Origin: Botryosphaeria dothidea
Taxonomy: Eukaryota; Ascomycota; Dothideomycetes; Botryosphaeriales; Botryosphaeriaceae
NCBI GenBank assembly: GCA_011503125.2
Contig: WWBZ02000073.1
Location: 1 to 64,000 of the forward strand
DNA: 64,000 nt
Reading direction: 5' to 3'
Every line of letters starts with the position of its first letter. Position 1 is the stretch's first letter. Below are positions 22,194 through 34,350 of this stretch, piece by piece. Under the pieces are notes generated by a model, which was not told the DNA's origin, made no database searches, and saw only the letters and a list, made by a program, of their open reading frames with translations. The translations under genes and the position numbers were made by a program.

Positions 22194-25100
22194 TTACACA
22201 AAGTGGGCGTGCTTTTGCTTTGTTAACGGCTTTGTGAGACCGTCTGCGATCATCTAAGCTGTTGGTGTCCATTTGAAGTGAACGTTGCCTGCTTAAGTCT
22301 CTTGCCTAAGCCAGTAGTAATAGATATCAACGTGACGAAGCTTCGTAACAAGCTTTCCGACGTTCTCTTCCATAAGGCGGAGCGTCTGTGTGTTGTCACA
22401 CTCGATCTGAACGAGGTAACCTGGCTCAAATTGGATGCCTCTGAAGAAGCGTTTCCACTAGTATGCTTGCTTAGCAGTCTCTAATAGAGCGAGGAGCTCT
22501 GCTTCCGTTGTTGAGGTCGTTACTGTTGGTTGCTTGGAGGCTTTCCAGTCCACGGGTCCGTCGAATAGCATTATAAGTAATCCTTGGTAACTACGGCGTG
22601 TGGCCGTGTTATTTGCGAAGGATGCATCACTGCTAGGCACGAAGATGCGTTGATCATTTGCCACGTTGCCGTTATACATAATTGCGAGGTCCTTCGTGTT
22701 TACGAGATATTCTAGGAGGCGGTATGCAAGATAGAGGTGTCGCTTAGAAGGGTTCGTCAAATACGCAGAGAGGGCTAAGCAGGCGTGGCCTATATTAGGT
22801 CTCGTGCTAATAGCAGCGAACTGGGCAGATCCCATCTTACTCTAGAACGTGTGGATATCTTGAGGTGTTGCATGAGCCTCGTTATTTGGGGTAGGTAGGT
22901 CCTCTATCGGAAGAGGCGTGGCAACCGATAATTCTTTGACGTTATATTTAGCCCTAAGGCTAGTAAGGTATAACTCCTGTGATAGCCATAGCAGTTACTT
23001 ACTTCGATCACGGACGATTCGTAAAGCTAAGAACTACTAAACTTCTCCTATCTTACGCATCTCGTAGCGCTAAAAGAGGTCTTGTTCGAATACGTGCGCG
23101 AATGGCTTATCCTTCTTAGGAAAGGCTATGATAATATCGTCTACGAAGAAGAACACAAAGAGGTACTCGTTTGCGTAGAGACATAGAGCATCTGGCACAG
23201 GCTTAAGTCCTAGGTCTTTAAGCGTGGCTTGAAAGTGCTTTTGCCACAACGCTAGCGACTCTTTAAGCCTATAGAGAGCTTTCTTAAGCAATAAGATCTT
23301 CCTATAAGGAAGTGTCATACCTTCTAGTGCTCGGCAGAAGGTTGGTTGATCGAGAGGGACATGAGGAAAGGCATTAACGACGTCGTATTGCCACATCTCG
23401 AGGTCGAATGCGTAGACAATCGCCATAAGCGTGCGAAAGATACGGAAGGCAAGGGTAGCCGCATATGTGTCTTAGTAGGAGACTTAGAGGTCACCTCGTA
23501 CGCATACTCGTGCCTTGATCTTAGTGAGATATCCCTTCTCATCGAATTTATATTTGAAGACCCATGTAAGAGGAATGACCTCTTTGTTGGCCTTGCGTGC
23601 TTGATCCTCGTCTACAACGATCCACACCCCCTTACCATTGCCTTCCTGCAGCTCACGGTAGAGTGCTTGAAAGAGATAAGGCTTGAGTTGGTGTTTGAGG
23701 ATGTCCTTATAGTAACGAGGCTCGGGCGGAAGGTCGTCTCGATGAATGCGTGGCAGAGGAGGAAGCTCCTCTAACTGATATGAGGGTGGAGGATCCTCGT
23801 GTGCAGTAGGTTGAGATATTTGCTCGTGATTACCCGTAGGAGCGTGTTTAAGCAGTGCATACATGCTCGCGGCGAGAAAGGTCTGCTCACAGTGAGCGTT
23901 ACTGATAACCTTCGCGGCATGCGCAGCTCTTCTTCGATTCCTTGGACCTTCGATGATAAGGTTCGGGTTGGGGTCCGCGTTGATATTGGCTGCAAGGGGT
24001 GCACGATTGCCCCGTGCTGCTCCTGGGTCAGGCTTAGTATCGTATTGACTAGGGAGGAGACGACTAAGGCGTCCCTCTTGCTGTTGTTCGTCTTCCTTAC
24101 CCCCTGAGGTGTGCGAGTCTCTGAGAGTAGGTGACGGCAAGACGTCATCGCTTGGTGGGTGTGGTATGCTGTTGTCCGTGGTGGACGGCGATGGTGTATG
24201 TAGTTGAGTGTATTGTACATCTGGTTTATCAGGCAGTATGCCTTGTTGTTGTCCATCTGATGACGAAGTAGGTTGTTCTTCTATATCAGTGGCTTGCTCA
24301 TGAGTAACCTCCTCATCTTCACTGGACGACGAATCTAACGTGATGAGGTCCTCAGAGCCCAGACGGATGCGAGGAATTACCTCCTAAGGCTCCTCTTCTA
24401 CATCCTCGATTTCTTGATACTGCTCTTGCTCATCTGGTGAGTATTTTAATGACTCGTCAAAACTGACGTCTCTTAAGCGGATGATACGGTCCCCTGGTGG
24501 ATACCATATCCGGTAGATGTTAGTGGAGTTATACCCAACAAGATAGCCAACGAGGGCTCGTTCTTAGAGCTTATTACTACGCGGGATGGTTTTGTTAAGG
24601 GCGTAGGCCTTGCATCCGTAGACTCTCATGTGAGCTACGTTTAGTTTAATGCCATGAGCAAGCTCGAAGGGCGTCTTCCACTTAAGGACTTTACTTAGCG
24701 TCCGATTGTGTATATACGTTGCTGCTAGGACTGTCTCTAGCCATAGGCGTTCAGGGAGGTTTGCCCCGATACGCATTACTCGTGCTTTAATGATAATAGA
24801 CTGACCAGTTCTCTCGGCATGTCCGTTCTAAGCAGGTGTATAGGGTGCTGAGACCTCTATTGTGATTCCTCTTCGCTTAAGTTCAGCCTTAAACGCGGTG
24901 TTAAGTGATCTTTCGCCATCAGTTCGAAAGAACGCAGTGAGAGCGTCAAAGCGACGTTCGATCATACTTAGAATATCGAGAATGAGCGTGTTGCAGTCTG
25001 ATTTGAGCATATAGGTGCGGGTGAAGACATAGTTGCTCTTTATACACTCGATATGAGTGATCCACTCGTGTTGATTAAAGGCGGGCGTCATCTGGATAAG

Positions 25101-26822
25101 GTCAAATGAGACTCGGAAGAATGACTCGTTGCGAGCTTCCTCTGGTGATGAGTCTCGCGCAATAAGCTGATGAGCTTTTACTCGCGAGCAGGTGTCGCAG
25201 TGAACAGGCACGACGTCGTTCGTGAACTCTACGCCGGTAACAGCTGTGAGCAACGCCTTAATAGCGTGGTAGTTGGCATGAGCAAAGACTCCATACCACT
25301 GTTCAGCTGGGAGACTACGGGTGGTCGCAGCACTCGTAATAGCTGGTACGGACTCTGCTTGGTGTAGTTCAAGAAAGAACTGTCCTTCAGACGGAGTAAG
25401 GACACACACTATAGTATCGTCCTTGTAGAGTCGAAGACTCTTAGTGTCCATATGAACGTCTTTCTCATTGCACTTAGAAATGGAGACTAAGTTGCCCATG
25501 AATGCTGGGACGTAGGCTACATCACGAAGGGTGATAACCTTGCTCTTCTTTCCGTTGCGGGCATTGACTATGACATTCCCGAAGCTCTTAATAGGCACAC
25601 GCGTGTTACCGCAGATCACGAAGTTATCTGGACCTGCGTTGCGTGTCTTGATAAACCTTTTGCGCATATATCTGTTACACACGTGATGAGTGGTACCAGT
25701 GTCTGCGATCCATAAGAGCTCCAACGTGGTTGGACGCGAGTCTCGGTGCGTAGCAAATGACTGCGCAACAACGGCTGGGAAGGACTTAATAGATCCTTGC
25801 TCGTCATTACTATTGTCATCATTTGCAAGCGTGTCAGGCTTAGGCTCCTTGCCTTTACCCTTGTTATCTTGTGTGTAAGGTGTTGGCGGTGTACCGCGCT
25901 TGAGTGCATTCTCAACTTGCGTCTTGATCTTATCATTCTTCATGAGCTTAAGGATCTTATCCTGGACCTTCTTGTTTGGTTTGAAGTCGGCAGGACGGTT
26001 GGGCGCGTTCGGATTGAGATAGAAGCACTGGAAGTACCAGTGTAAGAGTCCACATAAGCATTTAGGAGGCTTCTGCGGCTGCTCCTCGCCTCGTAGAGTA
26101 GCTGCGAAGGTCGCATGAGTCTTGTTCGTTATGAGCGCTTGCTTCTGGCGAGCATGCTCACGATAATCGACAATGACATCTAAAACGTTAAGCGTCTTAG
26201 TACCGAGTCGCAGCTCACGAAGGATAGGGCTAGCGTATTCTGAGTCGTGTTGCATGATAGGCTTGAGGAATGCATTTACTCCTCGAGAGCCTTCGACATC
26301 AGAGAGGCCAAGAGAGCGTGCTTTGAATACACACTCTTCCCATTGTGTGAGCCACTTTTCAGTGCTCTGGGTAGTTGGAGGCTTCTCAAGCTCGCGGAGC
26401 TTGTTGAGAATAAACTCCTATTGTGTAGAGACGGAAGGTTGGAGTCGAGCTTGTAGAGCGCGCAACTGCGCATAGGGATGAGAGTCCTCGATCTTGCGCA
26501 GGAGCGGCAGCAGTGGCTGAGACACTGAGTCTTCAATGAGTGATGAGAGGTCATTGAGCTCTCGCATCTGCCTGTCGTACTCCTTTTTATCCTCCTTATA
26601 GTCCTCGCGCTTCCACTTATGCTCCTCACGATCCGCGTCGGTGATGTTGCCTGTTAGTAGAGGAGGCTTGGTGGGCGCGATTGGTTATTGCGGACGTGAG
26701 TCCTTGGTTGGATCGATATAGTCGTATAAGCGAGCCTTCTTTGCACGCGATTGGACGATAAAGAACTATTCATCCCAGTCTTGCGAAGACTTGAGGACGA
26801 TGATTAGCTTCGAAGACGACAT
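22194..26822 (-). pseudogene. Copia-A Gag-Pol polyprotein (GAG-PR-INT-RT-RH)
   Basis: A single frame runs from ATG 26822 (context CCACCATG) to TAA 22194, broken by a small number of RIP-type stops and probable frame damage. In order: Gag with a short knuckle CLCGLLHWYFQC near 26045; protease with IADTGTTHHVCN near 25700; integrase zinc region ending CDTC near 25195 and core with FFRTDGE near 24915; RT with the catalytic FVDD at 23136-23147; RNase H with SSDASFA near 22625. It ends with the copia-type ADGLTKPL near 22240. The knuckle spacing (C-x1-C-x3-H-x4-C) is tighter than the canonical C-x2-C-x4-H-x4-C and is shared with the Copia-B family. The 475-codon stretch 24828-26255 is uninterrupted, so decay is recent. 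Confidence 0.92.
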
Positions 26823-27116
26823 GGTGGGTAACGAATAGGTGCTATTCGTCAGTTGACGTCGTACAGCTAACCAAAAGGGTTAAAGCTAGCTAGGAACGTG
26901 TATCAGACACTTAAGATGCTCGATGTTGAGGCAAATAGCTGTGTCGTGATGACTATTGATGAAATGACACGTGGAGGGAAGCCGTCGCACGGTCGCAGTG
27001 TGTTACAGCAGGGTGCAACAACACAGTGTTCTTCTGGATGCCGCAGAGAGAACGTTATAAGCGTATGAGACGCTTATACAGAGATCAAACGATGGATAAC
27101 GAGTTTTGGAAGTGAT

Positions 27117-27130
27117 CCCGGGCTCATAAC
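27117..27130 (-). promoter_or_regulatory. Copia-A primer-binding site (initiator tRNA-Met anticodon arm)
   Basis: The minus strand directly after the 5' LTR reads GTTATGAGCCCGGG. Its first 11 bases are complementary to GGGCTCATAAC, the anticodon stem-loop of eukaryotic initiator tRNA-Met. This implies priming from a cleaved half-tRNA, as known for Drosophila copia and yeast Ty5. Confidence 0.85.
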
Positions 27131-27278
27131 TGTTGGTATGTTGATGAACAATGATGATCTATTGATGATTGGCATGAGGAGGAAGGGCGTAGGTGGCCCA
27201 CCCTCCTTATATACGTAAGTGAGTGACTAAGCTATCTGGTGTTGCAAAAGCAATATGCAAAACACGTGATTTCCAACA
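27131..27278 (-). repeat. Copia-A 5' LTR
   Basis: This is 148 bp, paired with 21874-22021, and followed by the CTTCC duplication. Confidence 0.95.
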
Positions 27279-27289
27279 CTTCCGTTTCT

Positions 27290-28073
27290 CTAGTATATCT
27301 TCCTATAGGTTATTAGCTTATTTCTTCCTCGTAAGTTTCCGCGATACCTCCGAAAAAGCGTGTTACTAAAGATTCCGCTATTAACCTTCGTCCTCGTAAG
27401 GTAAATAGGGTTACCCTTCGTCGCTAGGAGCTACTAGACGAGATTTTCTTTCGGGGTGTCGAGATAATTCCTTGTGCGAATTATTTGGAGCACGAATCGG
27501 AGTGCGTGGCGTTGTAAGAGAACCTATCTATTTATACTACCTATTTAGGGGCTCGTCGGATAGGGTATAATATCGTAGTTCGGGGTGTTTCGCGTTATAA
27601 GTTCTTTCTCTTTCTTCTTATATTTATACCTAACCGGCTTTAGTAGATTCTCTAGAGCGGGAATAGGCTCGTCTTGCCGTAGAGGAGGACGTAACGTTAG
27701 AGAAGCTTCTTCGCCTGCGTAAGTAGCAGCGTTTCCTTTAGTCGCGTCGCTCCCGTATAATTCGCGAAGGTTTCGAGTCGCTGGAGGAGCTTAAGAGGGC
27801 TAAGGCTTCCGGGTTACCTAGGGGTCCTTCTAACCCTAAGACCTCTAAGGGTCCGTCCTTATTAGAGCGGCTACGTTACGAGTTAGTAGGTCCTGCTATG
27901 CCGTAGTCGGCCGAGTCTACCGCGTCTACCGGCGAGCCTACGGCTAATACGAAGTCTCCGCGTTCTTCTAAGCTTATAAATTCTACTCGTTTATCTTCCT
28001 TCCTTAAGGGCTTCCCGTCGTTCTCGTTCGGGAACGACCTCGTTTCCGCGGGAGGTTAGGATTTTAGCGGTGG
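27290..28073 (+). pseudogene. Convergent cysteine-rich ORF in gypsy-4 3' region, probably spliced
   Basis: This plus-strand frame lies between the gypsy-4 chromodomain stop and its 3' LTR, opposite to pol. From about 27350 it is open apart from stops explainable as mutated CAA/CAG. It contains EIIPCANYLEHESECVAL and then GARRIGYNIVVRG, with tyrosines where RIP would convert cysteines, which suggests an ancestral motif of several paired cysteines. A pyrimidine-rich stretch with CTAAC and TTTAG (about 27594-27643) looks like a fungal intron. The frame shifts there and resumes with a charged helical stretch (LEKLLRLRK ... EGFESLEELKRAKASG). I do not know its function. It may be an accessory gene of the element or a captured host gene. 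Confidence 0.55.
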
Positions 28074-31000
28074 AATTCTATAACGAGATCTAGATATATA
28101 TCGCCCTTAGGTATCTATTAGTTATCCTTATTTCCGTATCCTTTCTATTTAACGAGATATTTAAGCTAATATCCGAATCTTTTATAGTCTAAGATCTTCT
28201 TAACTAGGTATTCGTCTTCTTTAGCATCTAGATTTTCTAGGATTATCTCTTCTAGAGTTTCTAGAACTATAGCGTTTTCTAGTACTAGCTCGAGCAATGC
28301 CACGTAAAAGGTAGAATTTATTCGTGTCGTTATTAGCAATTTAAGTCGATACGTAACGTTTCCGAGTTTTTCTATAATTTCGAATAGACCGGTTTTCTTA
28401 AAATCTAATTTATCGCTTAGTCGCTTCGATTTAATATTTTTTATAAGGAGGTATACTTTATTCCCCCTCTTTAGGTTCGGTGCCGCCTAGTACCGTCTAT
28501 TATAGTATTTAGATATTATAATTCGTACGTGCTCGAGGTCGAGACTAATAGCTTTATATAGTTCTTTTAGTTTTTCGGCTTTAAGAATATCTTACTAGGC
28601 TAATTTTCGACTTAGAATAGCTTCTCTATACGTATCTAGTTCGAATCTATAGTTAGTAAAGAACGGGGATACGTTAGTTAACTCTTATTTAGCGCTATTA
28701 TAGGCGAACTATACTATAGATAGCTATATAGCCTAATCGTTCTATAGGTAGTTAACGAAATAGCGGAGATATTATTCGAGAGTCCGGTTTATCCGTTCTA
28801 TCTAACCGTCCGTTTACGGGTATACGGTTATAGAGAGTTTATTTTTAGCCCTAAGTTAACGTATAAGCGTTTACTAGAATTTAGAACGTATTAGCTTATC
28901 TCTATCCGAAACTAGTTCTTCCGGTATTTCGTAATCCGCGAAGATATATCGGAGGAACGTATAAGCTAGCTATTCTATATTCGATGCCTTAAGGTAGAAT
29001 AAGAAGTAAGCGTACTTCGTAAGTCTATTAATAAAGACTAGGATCGAGTCGTACTTAACTCCGGTAAGCGAGTCTCTTAACTATAGTAGCTTCGTAATAA
29101 AGTCTAGCGTAACTAATTACTATAGTCGTTCTAGAACTTCTAAAGATTATAGTTATTCGTACGAAGCGTATATCGTAGCTTTACTTCTAATATAAAGATT
29201 ATATTACGAGACTATACGCTAGACTATCTTTCGTAACCCTAGAAAGTAGAAGTTTCGTATAATTCTTTTAGTTATCCTATCGATACCCTAATATCTATAC
29301 GCGGGTACTTCGTATATATTCTTAACTAGTACTTCTCGTAGTCTTATCGGGATATAGATTAATCCTTTAAAGAGAAGCGTTTCTTTTCTATCTCGAGTAA
29401 TACGCGGGTCGTTCTTAAGCGCTAAAAGTTCCTACGCGAAGAAGTTCTATACGTATACTTCTCGGATCTTTAGATACTATAGGTTTAACTCGATACGAAG
29501 TATTAGGAAAGACGGTCTAGTAAGGGTAAGCGATCTATCGCTATCTACTACGAATACTATAGAATACGGCTCGATTCGTTCTTTTATATAGTCTACTCTT
29601 CTACTAAGCGCGTTAGCGGCGGCGTTATCTATATCTTTTCTATATATAATCTTAGGCGGGGTGGTATACTAGTAGGGTATACTTCTACGGTAACCTAGCC
29701 TTTCTAGGGTGGTACAGGTTCTAAGTTTGAATCTTAGACCGCTTACCTACTCGTGGCATATGCGTCCCACGTTAAAAGCACACGTACCCGCGTTCTCCCT
29801 AGCGGTGATAAGGGGGAAAATCCACAGGTGGTTAGGGTGGGCCACAAGTGGCATATACGTCCCACTATAAAAGTATACGTACCCGCGTTCTCTCTGGCGG
29901 TAACAAGGGGGAGAAGGGCCAGCTAGGCGCTTCTAAAAATAAATTTTAAGAGCGCTTTACCAGCGCTTATAAATAGGTAAGCCGGGACTTCTTACGGCTT
30001 AGTCTTAAGATTTATAGTTACCTCTCTCTATAGTTCCTCCCTCTTAGCTACTCTTCCTACTTTAGACACCGCTACCGGTATATAGAAAAACTATACTAAA
30101 TAGAGTATCTACGGATACTACTATTATAGATAGGGAAGGTTTTTACCCGGGCTATCCTAAGAAAGTAGCCACGGTTTCCCCTTCTATATACCCTTATAGA
30201 TAGCCATAGCTACATGGACTCTTCGGGGAGCTAAATCAGCTTAAAAAAAAAAAATTGAATTTATCTATCTATATATAATCTTAAAATTATAGGAGGCTAT
30301 TTCTTCTAACTAGCGAACCTACCGTTAGTTTAGCTTCTTAGTCGTAGTAAAGCGTGTAAGGTTTTAATAATCGTAGTATACTACTACTTAATAGCTAGCT
30401 TCTTTAAGATAGTATCTCTATTACTTAAATACTAAGACGATAGCTAAGAGCTTCTTATTATAAGTATTATAGTTAAGCTCTACCGGTATAAACTTTCTAG
30501 AGTAAAACGCGATTAGGTACTATCTACCTTAATCGTTAGACTAGCTAAGATATACTCCGAGGGCGAATCCTAACGTATTAGTTTCTACTTCGATAGGTTT
30601 ATCGGAATCGTATATTCCTAGAACCGGTACTTCGTAAAATATCCGTTTAAGCGATTCGAAGGCTTACTACTAATCGTCTTTCTATTTAAAGCTATACTTC
30701 TTTCGAGTAAGTCGTGTTAAAGATTCCGTAATCTTTAAGTAGTTCTAAATAAACTTTCGATAGAAGTTCGCGAATCTAAGGAAGAACTAAACTTCCTTAA
30801 TCGTCTTAGATACTAGCTATTCTCTAATAGAATCTAGTTTCGAGTCGTCTATACCGACGTGACCTAGGACGATAATAAAGCCTAAGAATTCTATCCTTTA
30901 AACGTGCTATTCGTATTTCTCGGATATAATAGATAGATTTTTTACCTAGAGGGCTTCTCGGACCTTTCTAATATACTTCTTATAATTCTCGAGTATTTCC

Positions 31001-31835
31001 GAAAAGATAAGAATATCGTCGAGATAAGCTAAGTAGAAGATATCTAAGTATTCGCGTAGCGTATCGTTAATAAGATTTTAGAAAGTTGCTAGCGCGTTAG
31101 TAAGCCCGAATAGTATAACCGTATACTCGTAGAGTTCTAGCCTCGTTCTAAAGGCTATCTTCTATTCTTCCCCTTCTTTAATTCTAACTAAATAATATTC
31201 TTTCCGGAGGTCTAGCTTCGTAAAGTACTTTACCTTCCCTAACTTATCCTAGAGCTTATCGATACGTAGGAGTAGATAGCGGTTTTTAATCGTAATATCG
31301 TTAAGTTATCGGTAGTCGATATAGAGGCGTAGTTTACCGTTCTTCTTTAGGACGAAAAGAATCGGATATCCGGCTAATAACGTTAAAGGCCGAATATATT
31401 TACGTTCGAGGTTCTTCTCGATATATTCTCTTAAAGCCTTTATTTTCTTTACTAATAAGGAGTAGATAGGCTTATAAGCTAGCTTCGTACCCGGCTTAAG
31501 TAGAATCTCGTAGTTCTATAGTTAGTACTTCGGTAAATCTTCTTTTCCTCTTTCTTAGTAAACGGCTTTTAAGTCCTAGTACTCGCTAGATACCGTTTCT
31601 ATTTCCGGTATTAGAGGTTCCCCGTATAGATTATTCTATATCTCTAAACTACCGTATTATCCTCTTCTAATTCTTACGGAATCGTCTTCCCTAATAGAAG
31701 TAGAACTATTCTTATTCTTAAGTCTTTCCCGTACGGCCTTAGCTAATACTCTCTATCGTACCGCCTATAAGAGTTTAATATATATAAGGTAGACCTATTG
31801 GCCTTAGCGTCTTATACGCTTAAATACCTCTCCTA
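28074..31835 (-). pseudogene. pol: gypsy-4 Pol 3' part: RT, RNase H, integrase, chromodomain
   Basis: This is heavily RIP-mutated but readable. Proceeding along the minus strand: RT with the catalytic YLDD at 31015-31026, RNase H, integrase core with VTLDFITKL near 29110 and VSDRDKL near 28910, and a GPY-type module with TGLFEIIEKLG near 28400. A C-terminal chromodomain (YLVKKILDYKRFGY, LKYLVK, KGYGNKDN) ends at VIEFHR about 28074. SINE-1 interrupts it at 29655. The 5' part with protease and gag lies beyond gypsy-3, at 54382 onward. Confidence 0.88.
29655..30268 (+). mobile_element. SINE-1: tRNA-derived short retroposon
   Basis: This 614-bp element is flanked by a 15-bp duplication CTATATATAATCTTA (29640-29654 and 30269-30283). 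The head is tRNA-like: GGCGGGG, an A-box-like TGGTATACTAG (29662-29672), and a T arm CTAAG-TTTGAAT-CTTAG (29721-29737) with a perfect 5-bp stem. The body has an internal direct duplication of about 70 bp (29751-29822 and 29852-29920), each unit with a GTCCCAC...CCGCGTTCTC core. The 3' end resembles the end of LINE-2 and finishes in A-rich sequence plus TTTATCTATCTAT. It has no protein-coding capacity. A second copy is at 59861-60471. Confidence 0.88.
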
Positions 31836-32067
31836 TATAAGGTAGTAAAGCCGAAATAATAGTATTACTTTTAACTAAAAATCTATATATAAGGAGAAAG
31901 AAAAGAGAGTCTAGAAAGAGAGGGCGAAGGATAAATATACCTAGTCGCTTAGCGCTAGGCCCGTGCCCTAGTACCTAATCGAGTTATCCTTAGTAAAGCT
32001 AGAGCCTCTAGTTACTATTAAGTATCTACCTAGTTGCCTAGAATAGTAGCGCTTAAGGGGCCTAATA
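31836..32067 (-). repeat. gypsy-3 3' LTR
   Basis: This 232-bp LTR is heavily RIP-altered against the 17558 copy. The adjacent C-rich stretch at 32068-32085 is the polypurine tract on the minus strand. Confidence 0.92.
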
Positions 32068-34031
32068 CTACCCCCCCCTTCTCTAAGCGAGGTCTACTAA
32101 GCTTCTTAAAAAATTTAGGTAGCTCGGACGCGTCCTTATAGTATACGTAGTACTTACGGATTTTATTAGAAGTATTCTTATAGTTACCCTAGTGTTGCTA
32201 TAGGAGATTAGAGTTTTACTCGTTCTAGTTGCCTATAAAGATAACCTTATATTATACTCTATACCTTAAGTTTCGGTAGTTTACTACCTCTAGTACTTTC
32301 TACTCCTTATAAGTTTTATTCTCGTCTTTATTAAAGATTATATATACTAGGCTAGGCTCTTAGACCTAACCCGGGTATAGGTTATCTAGAGTAAGGTATA
32401 GCTTCTAGGGGTAGAATATAGAAAAGATTTCTTTCTCTTATATATAAGGAGGTATAGCAACTTCGTATACTTTACCGTTAATTAACTTAGTAATTTTCTA
32501 CGGACTAAGGTTCTTTAGTAAGAGAGACTTACTATTCCGTCCTAGGTTAAAGTCTCGGGCGTTAATAAATACTTTATCGCCTATACGGAAAGTAGGGTGT
32601 AGCTAGCGGAATTTATCTACGTAGCGGGCTTATTCTTCTTATATCTAGGCTAGTTATTCTTAAAGAAAGCTTCTTATAGCATTTAACCTTTTAACTAACC
32701 GGTCTACCCTAATTACTTCTACTTTTCTAGTACCCTAGTAGATTTTTATAGGCTCTAAGCTAGTGCGTAGATAGAATCCGTTATCGGCGAAGAATAGCGA
32801 TATACTAGTTAATACGCTAATATACGTGTTAGCTATAAATTTAGCTTTAGGTAGAAAGTCGACCTAGTTATCTTGCGCGTAGTTAATATATATCCGGAGG
32901 TACTTTTTAAGACCTTTAATAGAGCTCTCGCTCTAGCCGTTAGTCTAGGGGTAAAAGGTAGTTAATATTTTAACCTTTACGTTATATCGTTCTATAATTC
33001 TTCTATAGATATAGGAGTCTATAGCGCTGCCTCGGTCGGAGATAATATCTATTAGAAAACCTCGTATATAAAAGAGGCGGCGGTTTAGAGCCTCTACGGT
33101 TTCTTTAGCACCTAGTATTATTATTAGCTCGTAGATCTTTCCTTTGGTTAAACGGTCTATAATAACTAAATAGTATCGGTATCTCTAATTCTTCCTAGTG
33201 CATAGCGGTAGTTTTTCTATAAAGTCTAGGGTTACGTAGAGCTACTTCTATTAGGGAATAGGTAGCGGTTTAAGTAGTCCTTACTTTTGCTCCGAATATG
33301 GCTTGTAGCGGCGGTAGTGGTGATAGTTTTTGCAGAAACGAGTAACGTCTTCTCTTTGTCTAGCCTACTAGTAGTTTTCTATAAGCTCCCTATATATAGC
33401 TTTAGGTCCTAGGTGTCCTGTAAGTAGTTTTTCGTAGTAATCCTGTAGGAGGCGTAGGCGTAGTAGTTAGTAGTCTAGGACAATAAGCGCGTCTTTCAGC
33501 TATACCCAACTATCTTTTACTAAGAAGTCCTAAATATCTTTCTTATAGCCCTTCCTAATTAAGTGGCTTAGTACACGTCTATCTCTAGCATTAATACTTC
33601 TACGGAGATCCTAGATTGCTCTATCCTCCTCGTAGGCTTCGCTAATAAGTATATCGAGGTCTTTTTATCTAGCTTCCTGGGTTTCCTAGGCTTCCTAGGT
33701 TTCCTGGGTCTAGTTATCTTCCGGCTCTTAAGAGTCTAACTCCTCCTCCTCTAGGTTATCAGTAGTAAAGAGGATAGAATTAACAGCGATCTTTATATTA
33801 GGTTCTAGGTTTGAGTCCCGAAGTAGTTGTTGGAACCGGTGTTGCTTCCTTGGGTCGTCAATTCCTTACGGTAAGTCCTGCGTTCTCCTTGTAAGCGAGT
33901 CTAGCTTCTCTTCTTGTTTGCCTGGCCGGTAGGAGATAATAAAGTTAAAGGCGGATAGAAATTCAGCCCAGCGGGCTTGGCGGCTAGTTAGCTGCTTAGT
34001 TGTTATAAAATACTCTAGGTTCTTATAATCC
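32068..34031 (-). pseudogene. pol: gypsy-3 Pol C-terminal part: RNase H end, integrase, chromodomain-like tail
   Basis: The frame begins at the Copia-B1 junction with [13 protein letters not shown] (RNase H), then an acidic linker. The integrase zinc region has GHLGPKAIYRE and YHHYRRYKPYSEQK, with tyrosines where cysteines are usual. The core has VTLDFIEKLPL near 33230 and ISDRGSAIDS near 33040. The tail (KVLEVVNYRNLRYRV ... YKVIFIGN) has the strand pattern of a chromodomain, but its aromatic residues are eroded, so I call it chromodomain-like. Stops are frequent and mostly TAG/TAA from CAG/CAA/TGG. Confidence 0.85.
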
Positions 34032-34270
34032 TGTTGGATTTGAGAGTAAAGAGTGTGAGGTTAGAAAAGAGAGTAGATTCTGCCTGTCTCCTGAGAGGGA
34101 GGTCGGTAGACTTGCTTATATATACGAGTGATGACTACATAACCGAGGATACTAAAGATCCGAGAGAGAGTGCCGATACGGGGTTGGGTATTAAAGAGTA
34201 TTGTTGTATAAAGGATAGAACATTCGAGATAACTGAGATGCCTGAGGTAGTAAGGTAAGAAAGTCTAACA
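34032..34270 (-). repeat. Copia-B1 3' LTR
   Basis: This 239-bp LTR runs from TGTTGGATTTGAG to AGTCTAACA on the plus strand. The 74-codon plus-strand frame inside recurs in every LTR of the family and is not treated as a gene. Confidence 0.95.
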
Positions 34271-34350
34271 CACCCCCTTCACGACGTGTACGTATTAGGA
34301 GGGTCGTGATAGTAAAAGCAGTATTAAGCGTGAGAAATTAAGCAGAGTAG

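Larger units (their letters stand above)
21874..27278 (-). mobile_element. Copia-A: complete Ty1/copia element
   Basis: This 5.4-kb element has 148-bp LTRs (21874-22021 and 27131-27278) that differ at one noted G/A position, and perfect CTTCC duplications (21869-21873 and 27279-27283). Next to the 5' LTR the minus strand reads GTTATGAGCCCGGG, the primer site. It lies in the 3' untranslated part of gypsy-4 and is one of the younger insertions. Confidence 0.97.

Noticed and set aside
34034..34258. 74-codon frame ([12 protein letters not shown]...), recurring at 39434, 48374, 53508 and inverted at 61914
   Set aside because: It lies wholly inside Copia-B LTRs, opposite to the polyprotein; it recurs because the LTRs are near-identical, not because it is conserved as a gene.
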